Source of the DNA: Flavobacterium hankyongi
GTDB taxonomy: Bacteria; Bacteroidota; Bacteroidia; Flavobacteriales; Flavobacteriaceae
Assembly: GCF_036840915.1 (NCBI RefSeq)
Contig: NZ_CP085725.1
Span: forward strand, 1,922,001 to 1,986,000
Length of the DNA stretch: 64,000 bases
Direction: 5' to 3'
Below, one piece after another: positions 9,379 to 18,025 of the stretch. Below the pieces are notes generated by a model. The model saw nothing but the letters and a program-made list of their open reading frames with translations. It was not told where the DNA came from and did no database searches. Both the position numbers and the translations under genes were made by a program. Each line of letters opens with the position of its first letter. Positions within the stretch are counted from its first letter, which is position 1.

Positions 9379-12300
9379 GTGAAAAAAAATTACTCATCTG
9401 TAGATTCCTTAATTAGTGATTTTACAGAACAAAAGCCTTGTAAAATCAGTACATCTGATGACCCTCTAAAAAAGTTTAGCTTTTTATCTTTTCTTTCTCT
9501 ATTCTTACTATTTATTACTGTTAGTTCATATTCACAGACTTTTACAGATAACACTGCTAACGGGAACGAAACATGGACAGTTCCTGCCGGAGTAACTTCT
9601 GTAACCGTACAAGTATGGGGAGCAGGAGGCTCTGGAGGAGGCTCTGACTCAAATGGTTATGGAGGTGGAGGTGCTGGAGGTGGAGGATATTCTACCAAAA
9701 CATTTTCGGTATTAGCTGGGCAAACTATAAATTACAATATTGGAGCTGGTGCTGCAGCAACAACTATTGCTAATGGGAACACAGGTGGAAATACGACTTT
9801 ATCCCATACCAACTCTTCGACCAGTATAACTGCCAATGGAGGAGGAAGAGGACTCAAAGAAACAGATACAGCCGGGGGAATTGGCGGTGCTGGTGGAACA
9901 GCAACTGGAGGTACCACAAATACAACTGGACAAAGCGGCGTTAACGGAGAATCAACAGGTGTTAATGGAGCAAGTGGCGGAAATGGTGGAAATGGTGGAA
10001 ATTCAACAGCTACTGGAGGAAATGGAATAAGTAATGGAGACGGAATTAATGGAACAATACCAGGCGGAGGCGGAGGCGGAGGCGAAAGAGGAGGTGGAAG
10101 TTCAAGAAGCGGTGGGGCTGGAGCTAATGGACAAGTAATTATTACTTATTCTGTTGCTTGTTCTGGAACACCTGTTGGAGGAACTGCTTCAGTATCTCCT
10201 TCAACTGGAAATGTAAGCAGTGGATATGTTGTATCAGCAACTGGATATACAACTGGCTCAGGTATAACATATCAATGGCAATCAAACACAAATGGTGCTG
10301 GCTGGGCAAATATTGGAGCATCTTCATCAGCTTATGCTAACTATAGTGCAACAGCACCAGCTACAGTTGGAACTATTGTCCAATGGCGATTAGTAGTTTC
10401 TTGTACTGCTTCTGGACTATCTTCAAATTCATCAACTACAACATTTACTACCGTAAGTGCTAGCTATTGTACTCCAACTGGAGGTTCTAGCAGTACTTCA
10501 TATTATTTAAATCCAACAACAACAAATGGAGGATTAACTAATATCAACTATACTGCCGCTTCTTATTCAGCATACGTCAATAACTCAGCTACTTCTTTTT
10601 CACAATACGCTGGTTCTTCATTAAGTGTCAATATGGGAGCTTCTGGATCGAGCAGTTATTACTTTTATTGTTGGATAGATTGGAACAATGACGGCGATTT
10701 CGCTGATTCGGGAGAAACCATTTTTTCAACAACCTCTTATACTGCAACATATACAGGAACCATTGCTGTTCCAACAGGGCAAGCTACTGGAAATTATAGA
10801 GTACGTTTTGGAGTGAGCTATTTGGGAGCTTTAACATCATGTGGACCAGCTCCGTATGGAAACTATGTTGATTACACCCTAAATGTACCATCTTTACCAA
10901 CATGCTCAGGAACACCAATAGCAGGAGCAACTACAATCAATCCAGTTACTGCAGCACCTGGCTCAACCTATATTATCTCTGCTTCAGGTTTCACCAATGC
11001 TTCAGGTATGACATATCAATGGCAATCAAACACAAATGGCGCTGGTTGGATCAATGTTGGATCTGCTTCTTCAACTTATTCAGACTATACCGCTACTGCA
11101 CCATCACCTACTGGAACAGTAGTACAATGGCATTTAATTATTACATGTTCTGCTTCAGGACAGTCTGCAACTTCAACCAACGGAACATTTAATTCTACTT
11201 CAATACAAAATGTTCCAGCATCAGGAAACAATTCTGTTGCTTGTGGCACGAATATAATGATATATGACAACGGAGGATCTTTATCCAATTACGCTGATAG
11301 TAGTGATGGATATACAGTAATAAACGTTAACGCAACTTCTGAATCATATATAACAATTACAGGCAATTACAATACTGAATCGTCAACATTAGATCCTATT
11401 AGAATTTACCAAGGTTCTGGCACTGGCGGTACCCTTGTTGCCACTTATGGAGGAACAGGAACAATAAATTTTACAGGTAACCCTGGACAAACGTACTCTA
11501 TTCGATTTACGTCTGATAGTTCTGCAAACTATTCTGGTTTTGCTTTATCTGTAAATTACAACGGTCCGTGCACACCTCCAGCATGTGGTCGTCCTACAGT
11601 AACAGCTATCGAAACAGGCAGTACAACAGGTAGTGCTACTTGGACAGCCTCAGCTTATGGCTCACCAACAGGCTACTTTTATGCTATAAGTACTTCATCA
11701 ACAGCACCAACTTACCCAGGAGGAGCTTGGACAGCTACTACAGCCACCTCAGCTACATTTACAGGATTAAACAGCTATACAACATATTATGTTTTTGTAA
11801 TTACAAACTGTGGAGCAACAAATAGCATTGTAAGTTCAGATCCGTTCACAACGCAACTTGGCCCTATTAGTAATGTAGCAACTGGCTGCCCTTCAGCAGA
11901 TTCAGGTTGGCAAGACCCTTTAAATGGTACTATCAGCTATACAACATCACCACCAACAAGTACATGTACAAGTTCTAGCGTTACTACACTAGCAGCAAAT
12001 TATCTTCCACTAGGAAGTACATCAAGCTACTCAATAGAGCGAATTGCATATAACCCGCCTAGTTCTTTTACAGGCTTAGCAAATCCTATTAGTGTAGGTA
12101 TAGATGATGTTTGGTCACCAGTAATTAATTTACCTTTTAATTTCTGTTTTTGGGGAAACACATACACAAGTTGTCGTGTAGGTTCTAATAGTATTATTAC
12201 TTTTGATCCTGCCACAATAGCTCTAACTGGCACTAACCCATCTAGTGGATATGCTTTTAGTAATAACATTCCTCAAAGCAGTGATAGTGTTTTACTTAAA

Positions 12301-14607
12301 AATTCAATATTTGGTGTTTTTCATGATATCGACCCTTCTGTTGGAGGAACTGTTGGCTGGGAATTAAAAACACTACCAAGCGGATGTAGAGCTTTAGTAG
12401 TAGCTTACAACAATGTGCCTTTATTTGGAGATAATACCAAACTATATACAGGCATGATGGTTTTATATGAAAACACAAACGTAATCGAAGTGTATATCAA
12501 AAATAAACCATTAGACAATACAGATGGAAGCCCTTGGAATGGAAACAATGCCATTGTAGGAATACAGAATGCTACTGGAACACAAGCCGCTGTAGCCCCA
12601 GGCAGAAATGGTTTAGATACAGATTGGACAGCTACAAATGAAGCTTGGCGTTTTATCCCTGTTGGTGATGATTATGCCCCTATTGTTCATTGGTTTCAAA
12701 ATAGCATTACTGCTGCCAATGAAATTGGAACTGGTGATACTATCGCTGTCCAACCAACAACAACAACAACCTACTACTCACAAGTTGAATACAGATTCTG
12801 TAATGATGGAGGTTTATTCTACGCACAGGATAATATTACCGTAACGGTAACTGGAGCAAAAACATGGAATGGATCAGTAAGTACTGACTGGAACACTGCT
12901 AATAACTGGACACCGTCTGGAGTTCCTACTGCAGCTGATTGTGTAGTTATTCCTACAGCACCTAGAAACCCAATTGTATCTGGAACAAATTACAATGGTC
13001 TTGGTCATAACTTAACAGTTCAAAATGGTGGAAATTTAAGTATTGCTTCACCAACAGCTCCTAACAGAACAAGCTTAACCATTACAGACAAAATTACAGT
13101 GAATACAGGAGGTATTTTCACAATAAACAACTCAGCTAATCTTATCCAAACAAACAACGTAAGCAACACAGGTAATATTAACATGTTAAGAAATGCTTTT
13201 GTTGATTATCGAGATTATGTATATTGGTCAAGTCCTGTAGCAGGATTTAATTCAGGGAATATTTCAACTTTTTCAAACAATACTAATCTATACAAATGGA
13301 CGCCTACTGTTGCTGGAAATGGAGTAGGTAATTTTGGGAATTGGTATAATGGCACAGAAACAATGGTAATAGGAAAAGGATACATTGAAAGAGGATTAAA
13401 TAATGCTCCATTGAATTCACCTGCAACTTTTACCGCTACATTTACAGGAGTACCTAATAACGGAAATATTACAACCCCAATCTCAAGAGGTACTTACAAT
13501 ACCGTGAGCACATATGCTTCACCTTATTCTCCAACTAATGCAACTCAAGATGATGATAATTGGAATCTAATTGGTAATCCATACCCATCTGCAATCAATG
13601 CAAAAGCTTTCTTAACAGCCAATGCAGCTAATCTTGATGGCTTTATCAGAATTTGGACTCACGGAATTGCGCCTAACGCAGCTGCTCCAGACCCATTCTA
13701 TAACAATTATGGATATAATTATGAAGTTACAGACTATTTGACTTATAACCTGTCAGGAGCTCAAACTCAAAATGGATTTGATGGCTATATTGGTGCTGGA
13801 CAAAGTTTTATAACTAAAATGCTTCACAGCAGTGCTTCTACATCTGCAAACGCAGTGTTTAACAACACGATGAGAAGCAACACATTTAGAAATGATCAAT
13901 TTTTCAGAAACTCAAACACAAATTCTAACACTAATCCTGAAGGAAGAATTTGGTTAGATTTAGTTTCTCCAACAGCAAGCAATTCAACACTAGTAGCATA
14001 TGTAGACGGCGCTACAAATAGTAAAGATCAAATGTATGATGCACAGGCAGATCTGAAAGCTAATTTTAGCATATATTCTTTACTAGATGGGTATGACAGA
14101 AACGTTATTCAAGGTAGAAGTCTGCCATTTGATCAAAATGATCAGGTCCCACTTGCAGTTAAACTACCAACAACAGGTAGCTACACAATTGCAATACAAG
14201 GAGTTGATGGATTGTTTAGTAATCAAAGCCAAAACATTTATCTTGAAGACAAACAATTAAACTTAATTCATGATTTACGCACTGCACCATATCCGTTTAC
14301 TGGGACTCAAGGCGAAATTATAGATAGATTTGTATTACGTTATACAAACCAAACATTAGGCAACAGTACTTTTGACTACAACAATGCAGTTACAATTTTT
14401 GCTGATAACAGCATTAATGTAAAATCATCTGTAGAAAAAATTAAAGAAATAACTGTCTATGATGTTCTTGGAAAAACATTGGTTACTAAAAAGAAAATAG
14501 ACAATAACGAAATTTCAATAACAGAAGTTAGACCTGCAACTAATGTACTAATTGTAAAAGTAAAACTGGAAAACGACGTAGAAGTTGTTAAAAAAGTAAT
14601 ATACTAA
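9379..14607 (+). CDS. Giant multidomain type IX secretion adhesin
   Basis: 1742 residues. The start is a GTG, with an unusually long polar stretch (about 33 residues) before the hydrophobic core of the signal peptide, which ends VSSYSQ near residue 52. In order: glycine-rich domain (about 55-250), Ig-like repeat 1 (258-360), GEVED domain (367-503, CWIDWNNDGDFAD), Ig-like repeat 2 (507-605, sharing TYQWQSNTNGAGW with repeat 1), CUB-like domain (609-732, TLDPIRIYQGSGTGG), fibronectin-III-like domain (733-824), a segment with SRVGSNSII-type text, then the shared module (from 1160) and a type-A sorting domain (ITVYDVLGKTL ... KKVIY). It is likely a surface adhesin delivered by GldKLMN-type secretion; the ligand is unknown. 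Confidence 0.9.
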   Translation: MKKNYSSVDSLISDFTEQKPCKISTSDDPLKKFSFLSFLSLFLLFITVSSYSQTFTDNTANGNETWTVPAGVTSVTVQVWGAGGSGGGSDSNGYGGGGAGGGGYSTKTFSVLAGQTINYNIGAGAAATTIANGNTGGNTTLSHTNSSTSITANGGGRGLKETDTAGGIGGAGGTATGGTTNTTGQSGVNGESTGVNGASGGNGGNGGNSTATGGNGISNGDGINGTIPGGGGGGGERGGGSSRSGGAGANGQVIITYSVACSGTPVGGTASVSPSTGNVSSGYVVSATGYTTGSGITYQWQSNTNGAGWANIGASSSAYANYSATAPATVGTIVQWRLVVSCTASGLSSNSSTTTFTTVSASYCTPTGGSSSTSYYLNPTTTNGGLTNINYTAASYSAYVNNSATSFSQYAGSSLSVNMGASGSSSYYFYCWIDWNNDGDFADSGETIFSTTSYTATYTGTIAVPTGQATGNYRVRFGVSYLGALTSCGPAPYGNYVDYTLNVPSLPTCSGTPIAGATTINPVTAAPGSTYIISASGFTNASGMTYQWQSNTNGAGWINVGSASSTYSDYTATAPSPTGTVVQWHLIITCSASGQSATSTNGTFNSTSIQNVPASGNNSVACGTNIMIYDNGGSLSNYADSSDGYTVINVNATSESYITITGNYNTESSTLDPIRIYQGSGTGGTLVATYGGTGTINFTGNPGQTYSIRFTSDSSANYSGFALSVNYNGPCTPPACGRPTVTAIETGSTTGSATWTASAYGSPTGYFYAISTSSTAPTYPGGAWTATTATSATFTGLNSYTTYYVFVITNCGATNSIVSSDPFTTQLGPISNVATGCPSADSGWQDPLNGTISYTTSPPTSTCTSSSVTTLAANYLPLGSTSSYSIERIAYNPPSSFTGLANPISVGIDDVWSPVINLPFNFCFWGNTYTSCRVGSNSIITFDPATIALTGTNPSSGYAFSNNIPQSSDSVLLKNSIFGVFHDIDPSVGGTVGWELKTLPSGCRALVVAYNNVPLFGDNTKLYTGMMVLYENTNVIEVYIKNKPLDNTDGSPWNGNNAIVGIQNATGTQAAVAPGRNGLDTDWTATNEAWRFIPVGDDYAPIVHWFQNSITAANEIGTGDTIAVQPTTTTTYYSQVEYRFCNDGGLFYAQDNITVTVTGAKTWNGSVSTDWNTANNWTPSGVPTAADCVVIPTAPRNPIVSGTNYNGLGHNLTVQNGGNLSIASPTAPNRTSLTITDKITVNTGGIFTINNSANLIQTNNVSNTGNINMLRNAFVDYRDYVYWSSPVAGFNSGNISTFSNNTNLYKWTPTVAGNGVGNFGNWYNGTETMVIGKGYIERGLNNAPLNSPATFTATFTGVPNNGNITTPISRGTYNTVSTYASPYSPTNATQDDDNWNLIGNPYPSAINAKAFLTANAANLDGFIRIWTHGIAPNAAAPDPFYNNYGYNYEVTDYLTYNLSGAQTQNGFDGYIGAGQSFITKMLHSSASTSANAVFNNTMRSNTFRNDQFFRNSNTNSNTNPEGRIWLDLVSPTASNSTLVAYVDGATNSKDQMYDAQADLKANFSIYSLLDGYDRNVIQGRSLPFDQNDQVPLAVKLPTTGSYTIAIQGVDGLFSNQSQNIYLEDKQLNLIHDLRTAPYPFTGTQGEIIDRFVLRYTNQTLGNSTFDYNNAVTIFADNSINVKSSVEKIKEITVYDVLGKTLVTKKKIDNNEISITEVRPATNVLIVKVKLENDVEVVKKVIY

Positions 14608-14930
14608 ACGTATTTTAAAAATCCCCAAAAAGACCTTTGTTTACAATAGCAAAGGTCTTTTTCATTTTTATAGGCTTCCCGTTCAAAAGAAATATTTCGA
14701 TAAGCTACATGCTTATCTTTATACTGAATCCATCTAAAAATAAACTCAACAGAATACCAAACAAAAAAAGGCAAAATCAGCATTTCTAACTGCTGTTTGA
14801 TATGAATTCGCTCATGATTCACGAAAACAGGATTCTTTTTATCATCTTTATCAACCAAAAAGACAAAAGGAAAAAAAGTAATCCCTCTAAACCCTTTTGG
14901 TGTAAAATATTTAAAAACAATAAGAATCAT
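14604..14930 (-). CDS. Small HExxH-containing hypothetical protein
   Basis: 108 residues from ATG at 14930; a longer frame starting with TTG at 14969 would overlap the divergent gene at 14958. The middle carries NHERIHIKQQLE, a HExxH motif, then a hydrophobic segment (LILPFFVWYSVEFIFRW) and RNISFEREAY, where E could be a third metal ligand. This is the layout of a minimal membrane zincin, but at this length an active protease is unproven. The 3' end overlaps the stop of the giant adhesin by four bases, in convergent orientation, and contains that gene's terminator. Confidence 0.7.
   Translation of the reverse strand: MILIVFKYFTPKGFRGITFFPFVFLVDKDDKKNPVFVNHERIHIKQQLEMLILPFFVWYSVEFIFRWIQYKDKHVAYRNISFEREAYKNEKDLCYCKQRSFWGFLKYV
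14627..14664 (+). terminator. Adhesin terminator embedded in a convergent gene
   Basis: The 13-base stem AAAAAGACCTTTG/CAAAGGTCTTTTT with a 10-base loop lies 20 bases after the adhesin stop. On the other strand the same bases encode the last part (EKDLCYCKQRSF) of the HExxH gene. Confidence 0.85.
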
Positions 14931-14957
14931 ACCTCTGAAAGTTTTAAATTTGTGTCC

Positions 14958-15140
14958 ATGTTTGGGCAAAATAACGAAAATAAATTAATCGAGGGCGAAG
15001 ATTTTTATTACACTCCCGAAGGATACAAATGCTTTACCGAAAAATATCACCTAAAAAGAGGTTATTGTTGTAAAAGCGGATGCAGACATTGTCCTTACGG
15101 ATTTGATAAAAAAACGGGGATCAATACAAAGAAAAAATAG
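14958..15140 (+). CDS. DUF5522-like cysteine-rich small protein
   Basis: 60 residues from ATG at 14958. The frame extends upstream to 14802, but that part overlaps the opposite-strand gene and lacks family character. The core (EGEDFYYTPEGYKCFTEKYH, then RGYCCKSGCRHCPYGFDKK) has five closely set cysteines and one histidine, consistent with metal binding. It fits the short DUF5522 family of Bacteroidetes, whose function is not known. It is divergent from the HExxH gene with a 27-base gap, so the two probably share a control region. Confidence 0.75.
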   Translation: MFGQNNENKLIEGEDFYYTPEGYKCFTEKYHLKRGYCCKSGCRHCPYGFDKKTGINTKKK

Positions 15141-15210
15141 GGCGTGCCCTACACTTCGTTCTGGTCGGGCTGTCCGCAGTACATGGTACTTCGCTCCCAT
15201 CCCTCACGCA
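15140..15210. repeat. Interspersed-repeat-like GC-rich element
   Basis: The element starts GGGCGTGCCC, continues with TCGGGCTGTCCGC, and ends CCCATCCCTCACGC. It is much more GC-rich than its surroundings and resembles the palindromic intergenic repeats I know from Flavobacterium and relatives (GGGCGT...GGGCT-TCCGC...TCCCTCACGC). Only one copy is in the window, so the family assignment rests on memory of such elements. Confidence 0.5.
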
Positions 15211-15351
15211 ACACAACATAAAAATGGATCACCATTCACAAAAATACAGAGTCAAAATACACAAGTCCTATCACAGGTCTGACATTCGTTACCCATAGTT
15301 ATCACAAATACTATGACATACTAAAAGAAACGAATAATAAAATACACAAAA

Positions 15352-17343
15352 ATGACTTTTCAAGACCAAATATTAGAAGGTATTCCTTCGGTTTTACCTC
15401 AACAAAAACCTTACGAAAGCAATATAAATCACGCACCTAAGCGTAAAGAAATATTAACTGCTGAAGAAAAAAAATTAGCCATAACAAATGCGCTACGTTA
15501 TTTTGAATCAAAACATCATGCTGAACTAATCCCTGAATTCAAAGAAGAATTAGAAAGATACGGCCGAATTTACATGTATCGTCTTCGACCAGATTACCGC
15601 ATGTATGCCAGACCAATTTCTGAATATCCAGGAAAATCTGAACAAGCAAAAGCTATAATGCTAATGATTCAAAATAATTTGGATTATGCTGTAGCACAAC
15701 ACCCACATGAGTTAATTACTTACGGAGGTAATGGAGCAGTATTTAGCAACTGGGCTCAATATCGTTTAACAATGAAGTATTTGTCAGAAATGACAGATGA
15801 ACAAACACTTGTCATGTATTCTGGTCATCCAATGGGTCTTTTCCCCTCTCACAAAGAAGCTCCAAGAGTTGTTGTCACAAACGGAATGGTAATTCCTAAT
15901 TACTCCAAACCAGACGATTGGGAAAGAATGAACGCTTTAGGGGTTTCTCAATATGGGCAAATGACAGCTGGAAGTTACATGTATATTGGCCCTCAAGGAA
16001 TTGTACACGGAACAACTATCACAGTATTGAATGGCTTTAGAAAAATTGGAAAAAATCCATCCGGAAATTTATTTGTAACATCAGGTCTTGGAGGAATGAG
16101 TGGCGCACAACCCAAAGCCGGAACTATTGCTGGTTGCGTAACAGTTTGTGCTGAAGTAAATCCTAAAATCACAAAAATTCGTCACGAACAAGGTTGGATT
16201 CATGAAATTATAGAAGATTTAGATAAATTAGTAGCTCGTGTTCGTAAAGCGCAAGAGAATAAAGAAATTGTATCTATCGCCTATCTAGGAAATATAGTCG
16301 ATGTTTGGGAAAAATTTGATGCAGAAAACGTACATATCGATTTAGGTTCAGATCAAACTTCTTTACACAATCCTTGGGCTGGTGGTTATTACCCTGTTGG
16401 AATTTCATTTGAAGATGCTAACGAAATGATGGCTAACAATCCTGAACAATTTAAAACAGAGGTTCAAAAAACATTACGTCGTCATGCTGACGCTATAAAC
16501 AAACACACTGCCAAAGGAACTTATTTCTTTGATTACGGAAATGCATTTTTATTAGAAGCTTCAAGAGCTGGTGCCGATGTAATGGCTGAAAATCCTACTC
16601 TAGGAAGAGAATTTAAATACCCTTCATACGTTCAGGATATTATGGGACCAATGTGTTTCGATTACGGCTTTGGTCCGTTCCGTTGGGTATGTTGTTCTGG
16701 AAATCCAGAAGATTTAGCAAAAACAGACAAAATTGCGTGTGATGTTTTAGAGGAAATGATGAAAAATTCTCCTGCTGAAATTCAACAACAAATGGCCGAT
16801 AATATTCAATGGATTAAAGGTGCGCAACAGAACAAATTAGTAGTTGGCTCTCAAGCCCGAATTTTATATGCAGATGCTGAAGGCAGAACTAAAATTGCAG
16901 AAGCTTTCAACCAAGCCATCGCAAAAGAAGAAATTGGCTATGTAGTTTTAGGACGTGATCATCACGACGTTTCAGGAACAGATTCTCCATACAGGGAAAC
17001 TTCAAATATTTATGATGGATCTCGTTTTACTGCCGACATGGCTATTCACAACGTTATTGGCGATAGTTTCCGAGGTGCAACTTGGGTCTCAATACACAAT
17101 GGTGGTGGCGTTGGATGGGGCGAAGTAATCAACGGTGGGTTTGGTATGGTTCTTGATGGCAGCAAAGAAGCTTCAAGACGCTTAGAATCAATGCTTTTCT
17201 GGGACGTAAACAACGGAATATCAAGAAGAAGCTGGGCAAGAAATGAAGGAGCGATTTTTGCCATTAAAAGAGCCATGGAGAATCAACCACTTTTAAAAGT
17301 AACATTACCTAACATAGTCGAAGAAGGATTACTGGATTTTTAA
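15352..17343 (+). CDS. hutU: Urocanate hydratase (urocanase)
   Basis: 663 residues. It converts urocanate to imidazolonepropionate in histidine degradation, using tightly bound NAD as an electrophile, in the cytosol. Visible family marks are YGGNGAVFSNWAQYRLTM in the first quarter, the glycine-rich NAD segment SGLGGMSGAQPKAG (residues 244-257), DLGSDQTSLHNP, and FGPFRWVCCSGNPEDL around residue 445, which carries the family's conserved cysteine region. The length suits the longer bacterial form (most are about 555 residues). No other hut gene adjoins it here, and no promoter match was found in the 140 bases upstream. Confidence 0.95.
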   Translation: MTFQDQILEGIPSVLPQQKPYESNINHAPKRKEILTAEEKKLAITNALRYFESKHHAELIPEFKEELERYGRIYMYRLRPDYRMYARPISEYPGKSEQAKAIMLMIQNNLDYAVAQHPHELITYGGNGAVFSNWAQYRLTMKYLSEMTDEQTLVMYSGHPMGLFPSHKEAPRVVVTNGMVIPNYSKPDDWERMNALGVSQYGQMTAGSYMYIGPQGIVHGTTITVLNGFRKIGKNPSGNLFVTSGLGGMSGAQPKAGTIAGCVTVCAEVNPKITKIRHEQGWIHEIIEDLDKLVARVRKAQENKEIVSIAYLGNIVDVWEKFDAENVHIDLGSDQTSLHNPWAGGYYPVGISFEDANEMMANNPEQFKTEVQKTLRRHADAINKHTAKGTYFFDYGNAFLLEASRAGADVMAENPTLGREFKYPSYVQDIMGPMCFDYGFGPFRWVCCSGNPEDLAKTDKIACDVLEEMMKNSPAEIQQQMADNIQWIKGAQQNKLVVGSQARILYADAEGRTKIAEAFNQAIAKEEIGYVVLGRDHHDVSGTDSPYRETSNIYDGSRFTADMAIHNVIGDSFRGATWVSIHNGGGVGWGEVINGGFGMVLDGSKEASRRLESMLFWDVNNGISRRSWARNEGAIFAIKRAMENQPLLKVTLPNIVEEGLLDF

Positions 17344-17420
17344 GTTTTATGATTATTTTAAATAGTTTAAACTTAATTTCTTGTAATTTTAATGAAGAAA
17401 ACAATTTAAACTGTCAAAAT

Positions 17421-17954
17421 ATGAGAACTTTAAAACTATTGTCAGTAGCATTACTATTTCTACTCGCCTCTTGTAGTTCAGTAAGGGTTAATGCAGATTA
17501 TGACAAAAATGCTAACTTTGGACAATATAAAACCTATGCTTTTCACAAAAGTGGTATAGATAAGGCGGAAATTTCTGATTTAGATAAAAAAAGAATTCTT
17601 CGTTCTATAGATACACAAATGAGTGCCAAAGGTTTCACAAAGAGTGATTCGCCGGATTTATTGGTTAATATTTTTACCAAAGAGAGAGAGCGAGTAGATG
17701 TAAACCAATATTATTCTGGATGGGGATACGGTTGGGGCTATGGTTGGAATCCTTATTTTTGGGGAGGAAGACAATATGTGACAACATCAACAGAAGGAAC
17801 TTTATACATTGATTTAATTGATGCTAAAAGCAAAGAATTAATTTGGCAGGGAGTTGGAACAGGTTATTTAACAAACTGTGTTGAAAAAAAAGACGAGAGA
17901 GCCAATGAATTTGTTTCTAAGATATTAGAACAATTTCCTCCTCAAATTAAATAG
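17421..17954 (+). CDS. DUF4136 lipoprotein
   Basis: 177 residues from ATG at 17421; the frame runs back to 17349 but only this start gives a lipoprotein signal (MRTLKLLSVALLFLLASC). The body fits DUF4136: an N-terminal strand (YDKNANFGQYKTYAF), a helix (KKRILRSIDTQMSAKGF), LLVNIFTKERERVDV, then an aromatic-glycine run (GWGYGWGYGWNP) and GTLYIDLIDAKSKELIWQG. Envelope location is expected and the role is unknown. It lies 77 bases after hutU. Confidence 0.85.
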   Translation: MRTLKLLSVALLFLLASCSSVRVNADYDKNANFGQYKTYAFHKSGIDKAEISDLDKKRILRSIDTQMSAKGFTKSDSPDLLVNIFTKERERVDVNQYYSGWGYGWGYGWNPYFWGGRQYVTTSTEGTLYIDLIDAKSKELIWQGVGTGYLTNCVEKKDERANEFVSKILEQFPPQIK

Positions 17955-17974
17955 CTTAAAATTTATTTATACTA

Positions 17975-18004
17975 TTGACCCGTACATTTTTTTGTGCGGG
18001 TCAA
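17975..18004. other. Strong hairpin between two lipoprotein genes
   Basis: TTGACCCG pairs with CGGGTCAA, extended by TACA/TGTG, around a T-rich loop. It lies 20 bases after the DUF4136 stop and 21 bases before the next start. It lacks a clean trailing T-run, so it may be an mRNA-stability or attenuation element as well as a terminator. Confidence 0.6.
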
Positions 18005-18025
18005 CTATTTAAAAAACAAATCAAT

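Noticed and set aside
9732..12844. Several frames of 60-96 codons inside the giant adhesin, on both strands.
   Set aside because: They follow the repetitive Gly/Thr/Ser codons of the real gene and have no signal, domain or start context.
14802..14957. N-terminal extension of the DUF5522 gene.
   Set aside because: It is the antisense shadow of the HExxH gene and has no family resemblance.
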